A stretch of 64,000 nucleotides of DNA from Microbacterium sp. MF43 (GTDB lineage: Bacteria; Actinomycetota; Actinomycetes; Actinomycetales; Microbacteriaceae): positions 124,001 through 188,000 of the forward strand of contig NZ_JABBDY010000004.1 of NCBI RefSeq assembly GCF_012847295.1, given 5' to 3'. Shown here piece by piece: positions 46,320-55,124 of this stretch (its first letter is position 1; each line of letters begins with the position of its first letter). Under the pieces are notes generated by a model. It saw nothing but the letters and a program-made list of their open reading frames with translations. It searched no databases and had not been told where the DNA came from. A program made the position numbers and the translations under genes.

Positions 46320-46564
46320 TCGACCACCTCGACGCCGACGACGTCTTCGATCACCGAGTTCGACAGGATCTCGTCGGCGATCTGACGTGCTGCCGCGAGG
46401 ACCTCGTCTGTGACCTCGCCGTCCACGGTGAGCTCGAACCGCTTGCCGATGCGGACGGACGAGAAGGCGTCCTGCCCGAGTCGCGCGAGGGCGCCGGACA
46501 CGGCCTTGCCCTGAGGGTCCAGCAGCTCGGCCTTGGGCATGACGTCGACGACGATGGTGGGCAC
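46316..46564 (-). CDS. purS: Phosphoribosylformylglycinamidine synthase subunit PurS
   Basis: An 82-aa PurS, the bridging subunit between PurQ and PurL. Typical sequence [20 protein letters not shown] followed by [20 protein letters not shown]. The length is normal. A GGAGG lies upstream of the ATG. Its promoter must lie in the 315-bp region shared with the ceb operon, but I cannot point to a specific purine operator there. Confidence 0.96.
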   Translation of the reverse strand: MPTIVVDVMPKAELLDPQGKAVSGALARLGQDAFSSVRIGKRFELTVDGEVTDEVLAAARQIADEILSNSVIEDVVGVEVVE

Positions 46565-46735
46565 GGAATCCTCCTGGCGGCCGCGCGGGGCCTCAGCGGT
46601 CGTTGGGCGACGAGCGCGGCGAGCAGTCGAAACGCCGGATGTCGCGGGAAGGGGTTCAGCGCCAGTCTACCGGGGCGCGCCGGCGAGGTGACGTCGTCGT
46701 CGGCGCCGGTCGTGACACAACCGTGACCCGAAGCG

Positions 46736-46806
46736 TGGGAGCGCTCCCTTGACATCCATGGGAGCGATCCCATAATCTCGGGTCTCGTCCGGTGGGAACG
46801 CTCCCA
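46736..46806. promoter_or_regulatory. Three CebR operators in front of cebE
   Basis: Three 14-bp sites close to the established CebR box TGGGAGCGCTCCCA: 46736-46749 (TGGGAGCGCTCCCT), 46759-46772 (TGGGAGCGATCCCA) and 46793-46806 (TGGGAACGCTCCCA). The first abuts the -35, the second lies between -35 and -10, and the third is just downstream of the expected start point. The centres are 23 and 34 bp apart, so bound repressors could occupy both same-face and different-face positions. Confidence 0.93.
46749..46776 (+). promoter_or_regulatory. Sigma-70-type promoter of the ceb operon
   Basis: TTGACA (46749-46754) and CATAAT (46771-46776) are separated by 16 bp. The consensus -35 and its interleaving with the CebR sites make this the best promoter in the window. 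The leader to cebE is about 95 nt. The remainder of 46565-46879 holds no gene I can support. Confidence 0.88.
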
Positions 46807-46879
46807 TGGCACCGCGGCCGAGAACCCGTCTCTGACCGCACCTGCAACACACCGACCCTGACAACACAAAGGAGTGACA

Positions 46880-48160
46880 GTGAACTCACGCGCCTTCCGC
46901 AGGAGCGCCGTGGCGGTCGCCGCCTTCTCGGCCACCGCTCTCGTGCTCGCCGGCTGCGCCAGCAGCGGCAGCGGCAACGGGGAGGGTTCGACCGACTCGG
47001 ACGAGCCGGTCACGCTCACCATCGCCACGTTCAACGACTTCGGCTACACCGACGAGCTCCTCCAGGAGTACATGGACGAGAACCCGAACGTCACCATCGA
47101 GCACACCCGCGCCGCCGAGTCCGGCGACGCCCGCGCGAACTACTTCGCGAAGCTCGGCAAGGGCGGCCTCGCCGACATCGAGGCCGTCGAGATCGACTGG
47201 TTCGCCGAGGCCATGCAGTACAGCGACCTGCTCGCCGAGGCGCCGGACTCCGTGAAGGGCCGCTGGCTCGACTGGAAGGAAGCGGCAGCCACCGACGGCG
47301 AAGGACGCCTCGTCGGCTTCGGAACCGACATCGGCCCGCAGGGCATCTGCTACCGCGGCGACCTCTTCGAGGCGGCGGGTCTGCCCAGCGACCGCGAGGG
47401 CGTCGCCGAGCTGTTCGACGGCGACTGGGAGAACTTCCTCGACGTCGCCGACCAGTACCGCGAGGCGACGGGGAAGCCGATGATCGACTCGGCCAACTCG
47501 GTGCTCCAGGGCATCGTCAACCAGATCGAGTACACCTACACCGAGGAGGACGGCGCCGTCATCGCGACCGAGAACCCCGACGTTCAGGCTGCGTACGAGC
47601 TGGTCACCGAGCGCGCCGTTCCCAACTCGGCCTACTCCGGACAGTGGTCGGACGACTGGTTCGCCTCGATGGCGAACGGCGAGTTCGCCGCGATGCTCTG
47701 CCCGGGCTGGATGCTCGGCGTCATCTCGGGCAACGCGCCCGACGTCACCGGCTGGGACATCGCCGACGTGTTCCCGAACGGTGGAGGCAACTGGGGCGGC
47801 TCGTACCTCACCGTTCCGGCCAACGGTGAGAACGTCGACGCCGCACTCGCCCTCGCCGACTGGCTGACCGCCCCCGAGCAGCAGCTCAAGGCGTTCGCCA
47901 ACGCGGGCACCTTCCCGAGCCAGCTCGAGGCGCTCGAGAGCGAAGAGCTCGCCTCGGCGACGAACGAGTACTTCAACGACGCTCCGACCGGTGAGATCCT
48001 CTCGAACCGCGCCGAGGCCGTCACGGTCGCTCCGTACAAGGACGCGAACTACTTCAAGTACCACGACGCACTGCAGAACGCGGTCATCCGGGTGTTCGAC
48101 GGAACCGAGGACGCGCAGACCTCGTGGGACACCTGGGTCGCCGAGGTCGAGGCCTTCTGA
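46880..48160 (+). CDS. cebE: Cello-oligosaccharide ABC transporter substrate-binding lipoprotein CebE
   Basis: A 426-aa extracellular solute-binding protein (family 1). Residues 1-25 form a lipoprotein signal with lipobox LVLAGC, so the mature protein is lipid-anchored at Cys. The GTG at 46880 is chosen because AAAGGAG (46868-46874) ends 5 nt before it; a GTG at 46874 overlaps that site. The mature part is typical for family 1 binders (NVTIEHTRAAESGDARANYF, GFGTDIGPQGICYRGDLFEA). The CebR boxes, the permeases and the GH1 enzyme downstream define the substrate as cellobiose/cello-oligosaccharides, by analogy with the Streptomyces ceb system. Confidence 0.93.
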   Translation: MNSRAFRRSAVAVAAFSATALVLAGCASSGSGNGEGSTDSDEPVTLTIATFNDFGYTDELLQEYMDENPNVTIEHTRAAESGDARANYFAKLGKGGLADIEAVEIDWFAEAMQYSDLLAEAPDSVKGRWLDWKEAAATDGEGRLVGFGTDIGPQGICYRGDLFEAAGLPSDREGVAELFDGDWENFLDVADQYREATGKPMIDSANSVLQGIVNQIEYTYTEEDGAVIATENPDVQAAYELVTERAVPNSAYSGQWSDDWFASMANGEFAAMLCPGWMLGVISGNAPDVTGWDIADVFPNGGGNWGGSYLTVPANGENVDAALALADWLTAPEQQLKAFANAGTFPSQLEALESEELASATNEYFNDAPTGEILSNRAEAVTVAPYKDANYFKYHDALQNAVIRVFDGTEDAQTSWDTWVAEVEAF

Positions 48161-48179
48161 GCCGAGATCTCCCGATCGA

Positions 48180-48220
48180 GCGAGTGCGTGCGGGTCGCTC
48201 CCCGGCCCGCACGCACTCGC
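48180..48220 (+). promoter_or_regulatory. Intergenic hairpin between cebE and cebF
   Basis: A perfect 15-bp stem (GCGAGTGCGTGCGGG at 48180-48194 and its complement at 48206-48220) with an 11-nt loop sits in the 80-bp gap. It is followed by the cebF ribosome-binding site rather than by a T-run. Such hairpins after binding-protein genes commonly stabilise the upstream mRNA or partially terminate transcription. Confidence 0.85.
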
Positions 48221-48240
48221 CCAAACCCGACGGAGCAGCC

Positions 48241-49266
48241 GTGACCGCAACAGACACGCGCCATGAGGCGCCCCCGGCGACAACGCCGCGCGAGGAGAAG
48301 ACCAAGCGCATCCGCGTGCTGTCGTTCAGCCAGAAGCTCAGCCGGTGGGACCTCAAGGTCTCGCCCTACCTGTACATCTCCCCGTTCTTCATCCTCTTCG
48401 CGATCGTCGGCCTGTTCCCGATCGCCTACACCGCCGTCATCTCTTTCCAGGACTGGGATCTCGTCCGCAACTCGGGTGAGTTCATCGGATTCGACCAGTA
48501 CATCTGGATCCTCCAGAACCCGCAGTTCTGGACGGCGCTTCGCAACACGTTCAGCATCTTCCTGCTCTCGAGCGTCCCGCAGCTGATCCTCGCGATCTTC
48601 ATCGCCGCCATGCTCGACCGCAACATCCGGGCCAAGACCTTCTGGCGGACGAGCGTCCTGCTGCCGTACGTCATGGCCCCTGTCGCCGTCGCGCTGATCT
48701 TCAGCAACATGTTCGGCGACAACCACGGTCTGGTGAACAACATCCTCACCGACCTGGGGCTCCAGCCCATCCCGTGGCACAAGAGCCCGTTCTGGAGCCA
48801 CGTCGCCATCGCGACCATGGTCAACTTCCGCTGGACCGGGTACAACGCCCTCATCCTCCTCGCCGCGATGCAGGCTGTGCCCCGCGATTACTACGAGGCC
48901 GCGACCGTCGACGGCGCGAGCGCGTGGCGACAGTTCTGGAGCATCACGCTCCCGTCGCTGCGCCCCACGCTGATCTTCGTGATCATCACATCGACGATCG
49001 GCGGTCTGCAGATCTTCGACGAGCCGCGCATGTACGACAACACCGGTGAGGGCGGCGCCGCACAGCAGTGGCTCACGATCACGCTCTTCCTCTACAACAT
49101 CGGCTGGCGCGAGTGGAACTTCGGCCGCGCCGCGGCGCTGGCGTGGATCCTCTTCCTGATCATCCTCGTGATCGGCCTCATCAATCTCATGATCACCCGG
49201 CGCCTCGTGCGCGACGAGGGTGGCCGTGGGGTGACCGCACCGCGCAGAAAGGGCTTCCGCCGATGA
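48241..49266 (+). CDS. cebF: Cello-oligosaccharide ABC transporter permease CebF
   Basis: A 341-aa permease of the MalF type with six core helices after a ~40-residue charged N-terminus. The EAA loop that contacts the ATPase is YYEAATVDGASAWRQFWSIT near residue 220. It starts at GTG 48241 with GGAG upstream and overlaps cebG by 4 nt. No ATPase gene is in the operon; in actinobacteria a shared ATPase (MsiK) encoded elsewhere usually energises this system. Confidence 0.94.
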   Translation: MTATDTRHEAPPATTPREEKTKRIRVLSFSQKLSRWDLKVSPYLYISPFFILFAIVGLFPIAYTAVISFQDWDLVRNSGEFIGFDQYIWILQNPQFWTALRNTFSIFLLSSVPQLILAIFIAAMLDRNIRAKTFWRTSVLLPYVMAPVAVALIFSNMFGDNHGLVNNILTDLGLQPIPWHKSPFWSHVAIATMVNFRWTGYNALILLAAMQAVPRDYYEAATVDGASAWRQFWSITLPSLRPTLIFVIITSTIGGLQIFDEPRMYDNTGEGGAAQQWLTITLFLYNIGWREWNFGRAAALAWILFLIILVIGLINLMITRRLVRDEGGRGVTAPRRKGFRR

Positions 49267-50186
49267 GCACGACTCCTCCGATCGCGATGGTCGAGCAGGC
49301 CGTCGCCACCGCCGGCACTCCCGAAGTGAACCGCAACCGGCGCGCTCGAACCACCCGCATCCGCGGCTACCGCGCCGGCTTCTGGGTCTACGCGGGCCTC
49401 GCCGTCGTGCTCGTCGCCGCGGTCTTCCCCTACTACTGGTCGTTCCTGATCGGTTCGGGAGACGCTTCGACGATCAACGACCCGAACATGTCCTGGATCC
49501 CGGGGGGCAACTTCCTCGCCAACGCCGCCTCGGTAGTCAACGATCCGGCCGTCGGCTTCTGGCCGGCCCTGTGGAACTCGATCTACAGCTCGACCCTCAT
49601 CGCCGTCTCGGTCGTGGTGACCTCGACCCTCGCGGGCTGGGCGTTCGCGAAGCTGCGCTTCCCCGGGAGCAAGTGGCTGCTTGTATTCGTCGTCGCCACG
49701 ATGGCCGTGCCGATGCAGCTCGGCGTCGTGCCGCTGTACATCCTCTTCTCGGACCTCGGCTGGACCGGCACGATCGGCGCGATCATCATCCCGTCGCTCA
49801 CGAGCGCGTTCGGCGTGTTCTGGATGACCCAGTACCTCCAGCAGACCGTCCCCGACGAGCTCATCGAGGCGGCTCGCGTCGACGGCGCATCGATGATGCG
49901 CACCTTCTGGACGGTCGGCGCGACCGCCGCACGCCCCGCTGCCGCGATGCTGTTCCTCTTCACCTTCGTGAGCGCCTGGAACAACTTCTTCTGGCCGTTC
50001 ATCGTGCTCGACCGGCGCGATCCCACCTTGCCGGTGGCGCTGTCGCTCCTGCAGTCGAACTACTTCGTGGACTACTCGGTCGTGCTCGCCGGCGTGCTGC
50101 TGTCGACCATCCCGCTCCTCCTCCTGTTCGCGTTCGCGGGCAAGCAGCTGGTGAGCGGAATCATGGCCGGCGCCGTCAAGGGCTGA
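49263..50186 (+). CDS. cebG: Cello-oligosaccharide ABC transporter permease CebG
   Basis: A 307-aa permease of the MalG type. Six helices are predicted, and the EAA motif is LIEAARVDGASMMRTFWTVG near residue 200. Residues 1-38 are polar and poorly conserved. ATGA overlap with cebF ensures equal translation. It ends 49 bp before bglC. Confidence 0.94.
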   Translation: MSTTPPIAMVEQAVATAGTPEVNRNRRARTTRIRGYRAGFWVYAGLAVVLVAAVFPYYWSFLIGSGDASTINDPNMSWIPGGNFLANAASVVNDPAVGFWPALWNSIYSSTLIAVSVVVTSTLAGWAFAKLRFPGSKWLLVFVVATMAVPMQLGVVPLYILFSDLGWTGTIGAIIIPSLTSAFGVFWMTQYLQQTVPDELIEAARVDGASMMRTFWTVGATAARPAAAMLFLFTFVSAWNNFFWPFIVLDRRDPTLPVALSLLQSNYFVDYSVVLAGVLLSTIPLLLLFAFAGKQLVSGIMAGAVKG

Positions 50187-50235
50187 CCGAGCCCGCATTC
50201 CCTGCTTCGCCCCCTTCAGAGAGGACGCTGTCCGC

Positions 50236-51705
50236 ATGACCGCGACCACCGCGCGCACCTTCCCGTCGAACTTCCTCTTCGGTGCCGCCACCGCCGCCTT
50301 CCAGATCGAGGGTGCCGCCCACGAGGACGGCCGCCGCGACTCGATCTGGGACGCGTTCTGCCGCGTTCCCGGCGCCGTCATCAACGCCGACAACGGCGAT
50401 GTGGCGTGCGATCACTACCACCGGTACACCGACGACGTCGCGCTCATGAAGTCGATGGGTCTGCAGACCTACCGCTTCTCGACCTCGTGGTCGCGCGTGC
50501 GTCCCGACGGGGGCGCCCTCAACGCTCAGGGCGTCGACTTCTACAAGCGCCTCGTCGACGAACTGCTCGATGCCGGCATCCTGCCCTGGCTCACCCTCTA
50601 TCACTGGGACCTTCCCCAGGCGCTCCAGGAGAAGGGCGGCTGGGCGAACCGCGCGACCGCCGAGCTCTTCACCGAGTACGCGCTCGACATGCACGACGCC
50701 CTGGGCGATCGAGTGAACGTGTGGACGACGCTCAACGAGCCGTGGTGCTCGTCATTCCTCAGCTACACCGCGGGGCTGCACGCACCGGGCCGGTACAGCG
50801 TGACCGAGGGCGTCCTCGCCGCCCACCACCTGATGCTCGGTCACGGGCAGGCCGTCCGCGAGCTGCGTGCGCGGGACGCGTCGCTCAACCTGGGCATCAC
50901 GCTGAATCTGACGGTGGCCGACCCGGTGGACGAGAACGACGCCGCCGACCTCGACGCCGCGCGCCGCATCGACGGGCAGTTCAATCGGTGGTTCCTCGAC
51001 CCGATCTTCCGGGCGTCGTACCCGGCCGACGTCGTCGAGGACATCCGCGCGGTGGACGCCGATGCGATCGAGGCGCTCGACGCCGCGATCCGCCCCGGCG
51101 ATCTCGAGGCGATCGCGACGCCCCTGGACAGTCTCGGCGTGAACTACTACCACGGCGAGTACGTCGGAGGTCGTCCGCCGGCGGTTCCGCCGACCCCGGG
51201 CGACGCGCCGACCGACCGTCCGGGTCGCTCGCCCTTCCCGTCCCATGAGGGCATCTGGTGGCACGAGCGCGGTCTGCCCCGCACGCCGATGAACTGGGAG
51301 GTGCAGCCCGAGGGTCTGACGCGCCTCCTCGAGCGCGTGTCCGACGAGTACGCACGCCCGTCGGACACGGTCCTCTACGTGACCGAGAACGGCGCGGCCT
51401 ACGACGACGAGCGAGTCGAGGAGCAGGGCGAGGTGCGGGTGCACGACGCCGACCGGACCGACTTCGTGCGCTCGCACCTCGGCGCCATCCTCGACGCGAT
51501 CGAGAAGGGCGTGGATGTGCGGGGATACTTCTACTGGTCCCTCCTCGACAACTTCGAGTGGGCGTGGGGCTACGAGAAGCGCTTCGGCATCGTGCGCGTG
51601 GACTACGACACGCAGCTGCGGTCGGTGAAGGACAGCGGCCGCGAGTACAGCAGGATCATCGCCGCGCGGGCGCTTGACCGAGACGCCGCCGCTGTCGCGT
51701 CGTAG
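50236..51705 (+). CDS. bglC: GH1 beta-glucosidase BglC
   Basis: A 489-aa cytoplasmic family 1 glycoside hydrolase that splits imported cellobiose into glucose. The acid/base Glu is in WTTLNEPWCSSFLSYTAGLH and the nucleophile Glu in VLYVTENGAAYDDERVEEQG. The N-terminal motif NFLFGAATAAFQIEGAAHED is the GH1 signature. No signal peptide is present, consistent with hydrolysis after uptake. The last codon and stop are part of a 17-bp tandem duplication. The gene is transcribed with cebEFG. Confidence 0.95.
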   Translation: MTATTARTFPSNFLFGAATAAFQIEGAAHEDGRRDSIWDAFCRVPGAVINADNGDVACDHYHRYTDDVALMKSMGLQTYRFSTSWSRVRPDGGALNAQGVDFYKRLVDELLDAGILPWLTLYHWDLPQALQEKGGWANRATAELFTEYALDMHDALGDRVNVWTTLNEPWCSSFLSYTAGLHAPGRYSVTEGVLAAHHLMLGHGQAVRELRARDASLNLGITLNLTVADPVDENDAADLDAARRIDGQFNRWFLDPIFRASYPADVVEDIRAVDADAIEALDAAIRPGDLEAIATPLDSLGVNYYHGEYVGGRPPAVPPTPGDAPTDRPGRSPFPSHEGIWWHERGLPRTPMNWEVQPEGLTRLLERVSDEYARPSDTVLYVTENGAAYDDERVEEQGEVRVHDADRTDFVRSHLGAILDAIEKGVDVRGYFYWSLLDNFEWAWGYEKRFGIVRVDYDTQLRSVKDSGREYSRIIAARALDRDAAAVAS

Positions 51706-51732
51706 CATCCGTTAGGTCGTAGCATCCGTAAG
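51699..51732 (+). repeat. 17-bp tandem duplication over the bglC stop codon
   Basis: Two head-to-tail copies of a unit beginning GTCGTAGCATCCGT, at 51699-51715 and 51716-51732, differing only near their 3' ends. The first copy contains the bglC stop codon TAG; the second leads into the cebR ribosome-binding site. Confidence 0.85.
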
Positions 51733-51747
51733 GAGGACGAGGGGGAG

Positions 51748-52761
51748 ATGACGACGGACACGATGCGGGGAACCGTCACGATCGAGGAGGTCGCCGCTGC
51801 GGCGGGCGTCTCCCGATCGACGGTCTCGCGCGTCGTGAACGGCTCGACGGCCGTCAGCCCCGAAGCGCTCGAAGCCGTCACGAAGGCGATCGCCGAGCTG
51901 AACTACGTGCCCAACCGGGCTGCTCGCTCGCTCGCCAGCCGTCAGACGCACGCGATCGCGCTCGTCGTGCCCGAAGACACCACCCGGTTCTTCGGCGACC
52001 CCTTCTTCGCGGCGATCGTCTCGGGCATCAATGCGCGCCTGAGTCGCTCGGATTACGTGCTGAACCTGTTCATCGCCAACGACGACCCCGGCGACAAGAC
52101 CACGAGCTACGTCCGCAGCGGCGCGGTCGACGGGGCGATCATCGTCTCGCACCACACCAGCGACACGTTCATCGACCGCATCGCCAGCGCCGTCCCGGTG
52201 GTCTACGGCGGTCGCCCGGTCCGCGAGCGAGAGCGCGACTACTACGTCGACGTCGACAACGTCCGCGGCGGCCACGACGCCACGACGTACCTGATCGAGC
52301 GGGGACATCGCCGCATCGCGACGATCACCGGTCCCCTGACGATGCCGGCGGGAGTCGACCGACTCCAGGGGTATCGCGATGCGCTCAAGGCGTGGGACCT
52401 GCCCGAGGGGATGGTCGTCGACGGCAACTTCACGGCCGACGGCGGCGCCGATGCTATGCGTCGCATCCTGGAGTCGGGCGAGCGCCCGGACGCGATCTTC
52501 GTGGCGAGCGACCTCATGGCCCGAGGCGCTCTCAGCGTGCTGGCCGGTGCCGGGCTCAAGGTGCCCGACGACATCGCGATCATGGGGTTCGACGACTCGC
52601 CCGTGGCGACGTCGGTCCAGCCGCAGCTGACCACCATGCGACAGCCGTCATTCGCTCAGGGCGAGCGCATGGCGACGGTGCTCCTCGAGCTGCTCGCGGG
52701 GAGGCATCCGCGCCACGTGACGATCCTCGAGACCGAGCTGGTCGTCCGCGACTCCGTCTGA
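51748..52761 (+). CDS. cebR: LacI family repressor CebR
   Basis: A 337-aa LacI-type regulator. The headpiece TIEEVAAAAGVSRSTVSRVV and hinge NRAARSLASRQTHAIALVVP precede the sugar-sensing domain (DAIFVASDLMARGALSVLAG, IMGFDDSPVATSVQPQLTTM). It is the last gene of the ceb operon and should bind the three TGGGAGCGCTCCCA-like boxes at 46736-46806, with release by cellobiose, as known for CebR. AGGAGG is upstream, at a somewhat long 11-nt spacing. Confidence 0.94.
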   Translation: MTTDTMRGTVTIEEVAAAAGVSRSTVSRVVNGSTAVSPEALEAVTKAIAELNYVPNRAARSLASRQTHAIALVVPEDTTRFFGDPFFAAIVSGINARLSRSDYVLNLFIANDDPGDKTTSYVRSGAVDGAIIVSHHTSDTFIDRIASAVPVVYGGRPVRERERDYYVDVDNVRGGHDATTYLIERGHRRIATITGPLTMPAGVDRLQGYRDALKAWDLPEGMVVDGNFTADGGADAMRRILESGERPDAIFVASDLMARGALSVLAGAGLKVPDDIAIMGFDDSPVATSVQPQLTTMRQPSFAQGERMATVLLELLAGRHPRHVTILETELVVRDSV

Positions 52762-52778
52762 TCGGGCTGTCGCGCGAC

Positions 52779-53648
52779 TCAGCCGCGGCCGGGGGCCGTG
52801 GCCTCGAGCACGTTCGCCCAGGGGTCGTCGAATCGCACCGCCCGCCCGTCGTCGCGGACGGCCACGCCGTGGTGGGCCAGGCGGTCGGCGAGGGCGCCGA
52901 GGGAGTCGGTGTCCGGCAGCATGAGGTCGACCCGTCCGAGGCCCAGCGCGGGCATGCGTGGTCCGGCGCCGCGCGAGTTCCACACGTTCATGGCCATGTG
53001 ATGGTGGTAGCCGCCGGCGCTCACGAACACCGCCTGGCCGCCCAGCGCGGCGGTCTCGTCGAAGCCGAGAGTGTCGACGTAGAAGGCGCGGGCGGTCGAG
53101 ACATCCCCCACCGACAGGTGGACGTGTCCGACGGATGCCGCCTCCGTCGCGGTCGAGCCCAGTGCCGCCTCCTCGGTGAGGTGCTCGCCGAGGAACGCGT
53201 TCGGATCGAGGAAGAGGGTGGCCATCTCCACTGTTCCGTGGGTCCACGACCACTCGGAGCGGGCGCGATCCCAGTACAGCTCGATGCCGTTGCCCTCGGG
53301 GTCGGTGAAGTAGAACGCCTGGCTCACGAGGTGGTCGGCGGACCCGGTGAAGGTCCCGGGGGCGTGGCGGGCGACGCTGTAGAGCGCCGCGGCGAGAGCC
53401 TCCTGCGTCTCGAACAGGATCGCCGTGTGGAAGAGCCCGGCGGCACCCGGTGCGGCGTGACGCAGGGACGGCTCGTGGCGCAGCACCACGATGGGCCGAC
53501 CGGCGCGACCCAGAGCAACGGTGTCGCCGTCGGCGGCGAGCACCTGCAGGGTGACCACGTCGCGGTAGTACGCCGTCATGCCGTCGAGATCTCCGACGAG
53601 GAGCGTCACGGCGCCCATGCCGGTGTCGGCGGCGAGCTTCTCATTCAT
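52779..53648 (-). CDS. VOC family (catechol 2,3-dioxygenase-like) protein
   Basis: A 289-aa protein with two vicinal-oxygen-chelate modules per half: TGMGAVTLLVGDLDGMTAYY near the N-terminus and VGHVHLSVGDVSTARAFYVD near residue 165. Metal-ligand positions are present (GLFHTAILF, YHHHMAMNVWNSRGAG, GNGIELYWDRARSEW). It resembles the CatE-type extradiol dioxygenase group linked to quinone or aromatic detoxification. I use ATG 53648 (MNEKLAADTG) because family members begin there; an upstream in-frame ATG at 53681 would add 11 unusual residues. A perfect 14-bp dyad covers this start codon. Confidence 0.88.
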   Translation of the reverse strand: MNEKLAADTGMGAVTLLVGDLDGMTAYYRDVVTLQVLAADGDTVALGRAGRPIVVLRHEPSLRHAAPGAAGLFHTAILFETQEALAAALYSVARHAPGTFTGSADHLVSQAFYFTDPEGNGIELYWDRARSEWSWTHGTVEMATLFLDPNAFLGEHLTEEAALGSTATEAASVGHVHLSVGDVSTARAFYVDTLGFDETAALGGQAVFVSAGGYHHHMAMNVWNSRGAGPRMPALGLGRVDLMLPDTDSLGALADRLAHHGVAVRDDGRAVRFDDPWANVLEATAPGRG

Positions 53649-53655
53649 ATGAATG
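53642..53655. promoter_or_regulatory. 14-bp perfect palindrome over the VOC gene start codon
   Basis: CATTCATATGAATG is fully symmetric and contains the start codon. No Shine-Dalgarno is spaced correctly, so a leaderless transcript with an overlapping repressor site (MarR-like) is possible. No MarR gene is adjacent. Confidence 0.55.
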
Positions 53656-53720
53656 GACAACGCCGGGCCTTCGTCCCCCATTCCCCGGCGCCGACGGGGA
53701 CGGATGCCCCGGCGAGGCCG

Positions 53721-55058
53721 TCAGCGGATCTCGGGGCCCTGCGGATCACCGCCCAGGGGGCCGACCGCCGGGATCGGACCGCCGTCGTCGGCGCCGGTCC
53801 TGCGCCAGCGGGCGATGGCGTTGCCCAGGTGGTAGATCAGCAGCGCCGACGCGGCGCCGATGACGATCGCCCCCAGCTCGAAGCCGCCTTCCCACGTCAT
53901 CGTGAAGCCCGCGATCGCCACGACGAGCGCGACTGCCGCGGTGTACTGGTTCACGGGGCGCGAGAAGTCCACGCGGTTGTCGACCCAGATCTTGATCCCG
54001 ATGATCCCGATGAGCCCGTAGAGCGCGGTCGTCACGCCGCCGAGCACCCCGGGCGGCACCGAGGCGATGACCGCGCCGATCTTGGGCGAGAGAGCGAGAA
54101 GGATCGCGACGATGCCGGCGACCCAGTAGGCCGCCGTCGAGTAGACGCGCGTCGCGGCCATGACGCCGATGTTCTCGCCATACGTGGTCGTGCCCGAGCC
54201 GCCGAAGCAGCCGGCGAGGGTCGTTGCGGCGCCGTCGGCGATGAGGGCCCGCCCGGTGTGCTCGTTCACCGAGGCATCCGTCATCGTCGCCACGCCGCGG
54301 ACGTGCCCGACGTTCTCGGCGACCAGCACGAGCACGACGGGGAGGAACATCGCGATCACGCTCCACGTCCCCGGTGAGGCGAAGTCGGCGAGATGGAACT
54401 CGGGCAGGCCGAACCACGCGGCCTCCTCGACGGCGGAGAAGTCGACCTCCTTCAGGAGCAGCGCCACGACGTACCCGACGATCACTCCGAGGAAGATCGA
54501 GATCCGGCCGAGGAAGCCGCGGAAGAGCACGCTGAAGAGGATCACCGCGACGAGCGTGATCGTGCCCGTCACCGGCTGCTGGCGGAAGTTCGTCCACGCC
54601 ACCGGGGCGAGGTTGAAGCCGATCAGCGCGACGATGGCTCCTGCGACCACGGGCGGCATGAGTCTGTCGATCCAGCCGATGCCCGCGAACTGCACGATGA
54701 AGCCGACGCCTGCCAGCAGCACGCCGACTGCGACGATGCCCGCGAGCGCCGAGCCCATGCCCTGCGACGCGGTCGCCGCCGTGACGGGCGCGATGAACGC
54801 GAACGATGACCCGAGATAGGAGGGCAGGCGATTGCGCGTGATGAGCAGGAAGAGCAGTGTTCCGACGCCCGAGAAGAACAGCGTCGCCGAGACCGGGAAG
54901 CCCGTCAGGACGGGCACGAGGAAGGTCGCCCCGAACATCGCCACGACGTGCTGCGCGCCGATCGCTATCGTCGCAGGCCAGTTCAGGCGCTCCTGCGGCT
55001 TCACCACCTTCCCGGCCTCGACGGTCCGGCCGTTTCCGTGAAGGGTCCACAGCGGCAT
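53721..55058 (-). CDS. NCS2 family uracil/xanthine permease
   Basis: A 445-aa nucleobase transporter with about 14 membrane helices. The substrate-site motif is FGGSGTTTYGENIGVMAATR near residue 290; the N-terminal PATIAIGAQHVVAMFGATFL is also typical. The sequence is nearest to the UraA/uracil-xanthine group of proton symporters; nucleobase choice (uracil or xanthine) cannot be decided by eye. Its location next to purC suggests a nucleotide-salvage context but there is no operon with it beyond shared strand, with 66 bp between purC stop and permease start. Confidence 0.92.
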   Translation of the reverse strand: MPLWTLHGNGRTVEAGKVVKPQERLNWPATIAIGAQHVVAMFGATFLVPVLTGFPVSATLFFSGVGTLLFLLITRNRLPSYLGSSFAFIAPVTAATASQGMGSALAGIVAVGVLLAGVGFIVQFAGIGWIDRLMPPVVAGAIVALIGFNLAPVAWTNFRQQPVTGTITLVAVILFSVLFRGFLGRISIFLGVIVGYVVALLLKEVDFSAVEEAAWFGLPEFHLADFASPGTWSVIAMFLPVVLVLVAENVGHVRGVATMTDASVNEHTGRALIADGAATTLAGCFGGSGTTTYGENIGVMAATRVYSTAAYWVAGIVAILLALSPKIGAVIASVPPGVLGGVTTALYGLIGIIGIKIWVDNRVDFSRPVNQYTAAVALVVAIAGFTMTWEGGFELGAIVIGAASALLIYHLGNAIARWRRTGADDGGPIPAVGPLGGDPQGPEIR

Positions 55059-55124
55059 GGGCGCTCCTTGAGCTCGCGGGATGGTGCGCCCATCACCCTA
55101 GCGGCGCCGCGCACGGCCGCCGGG

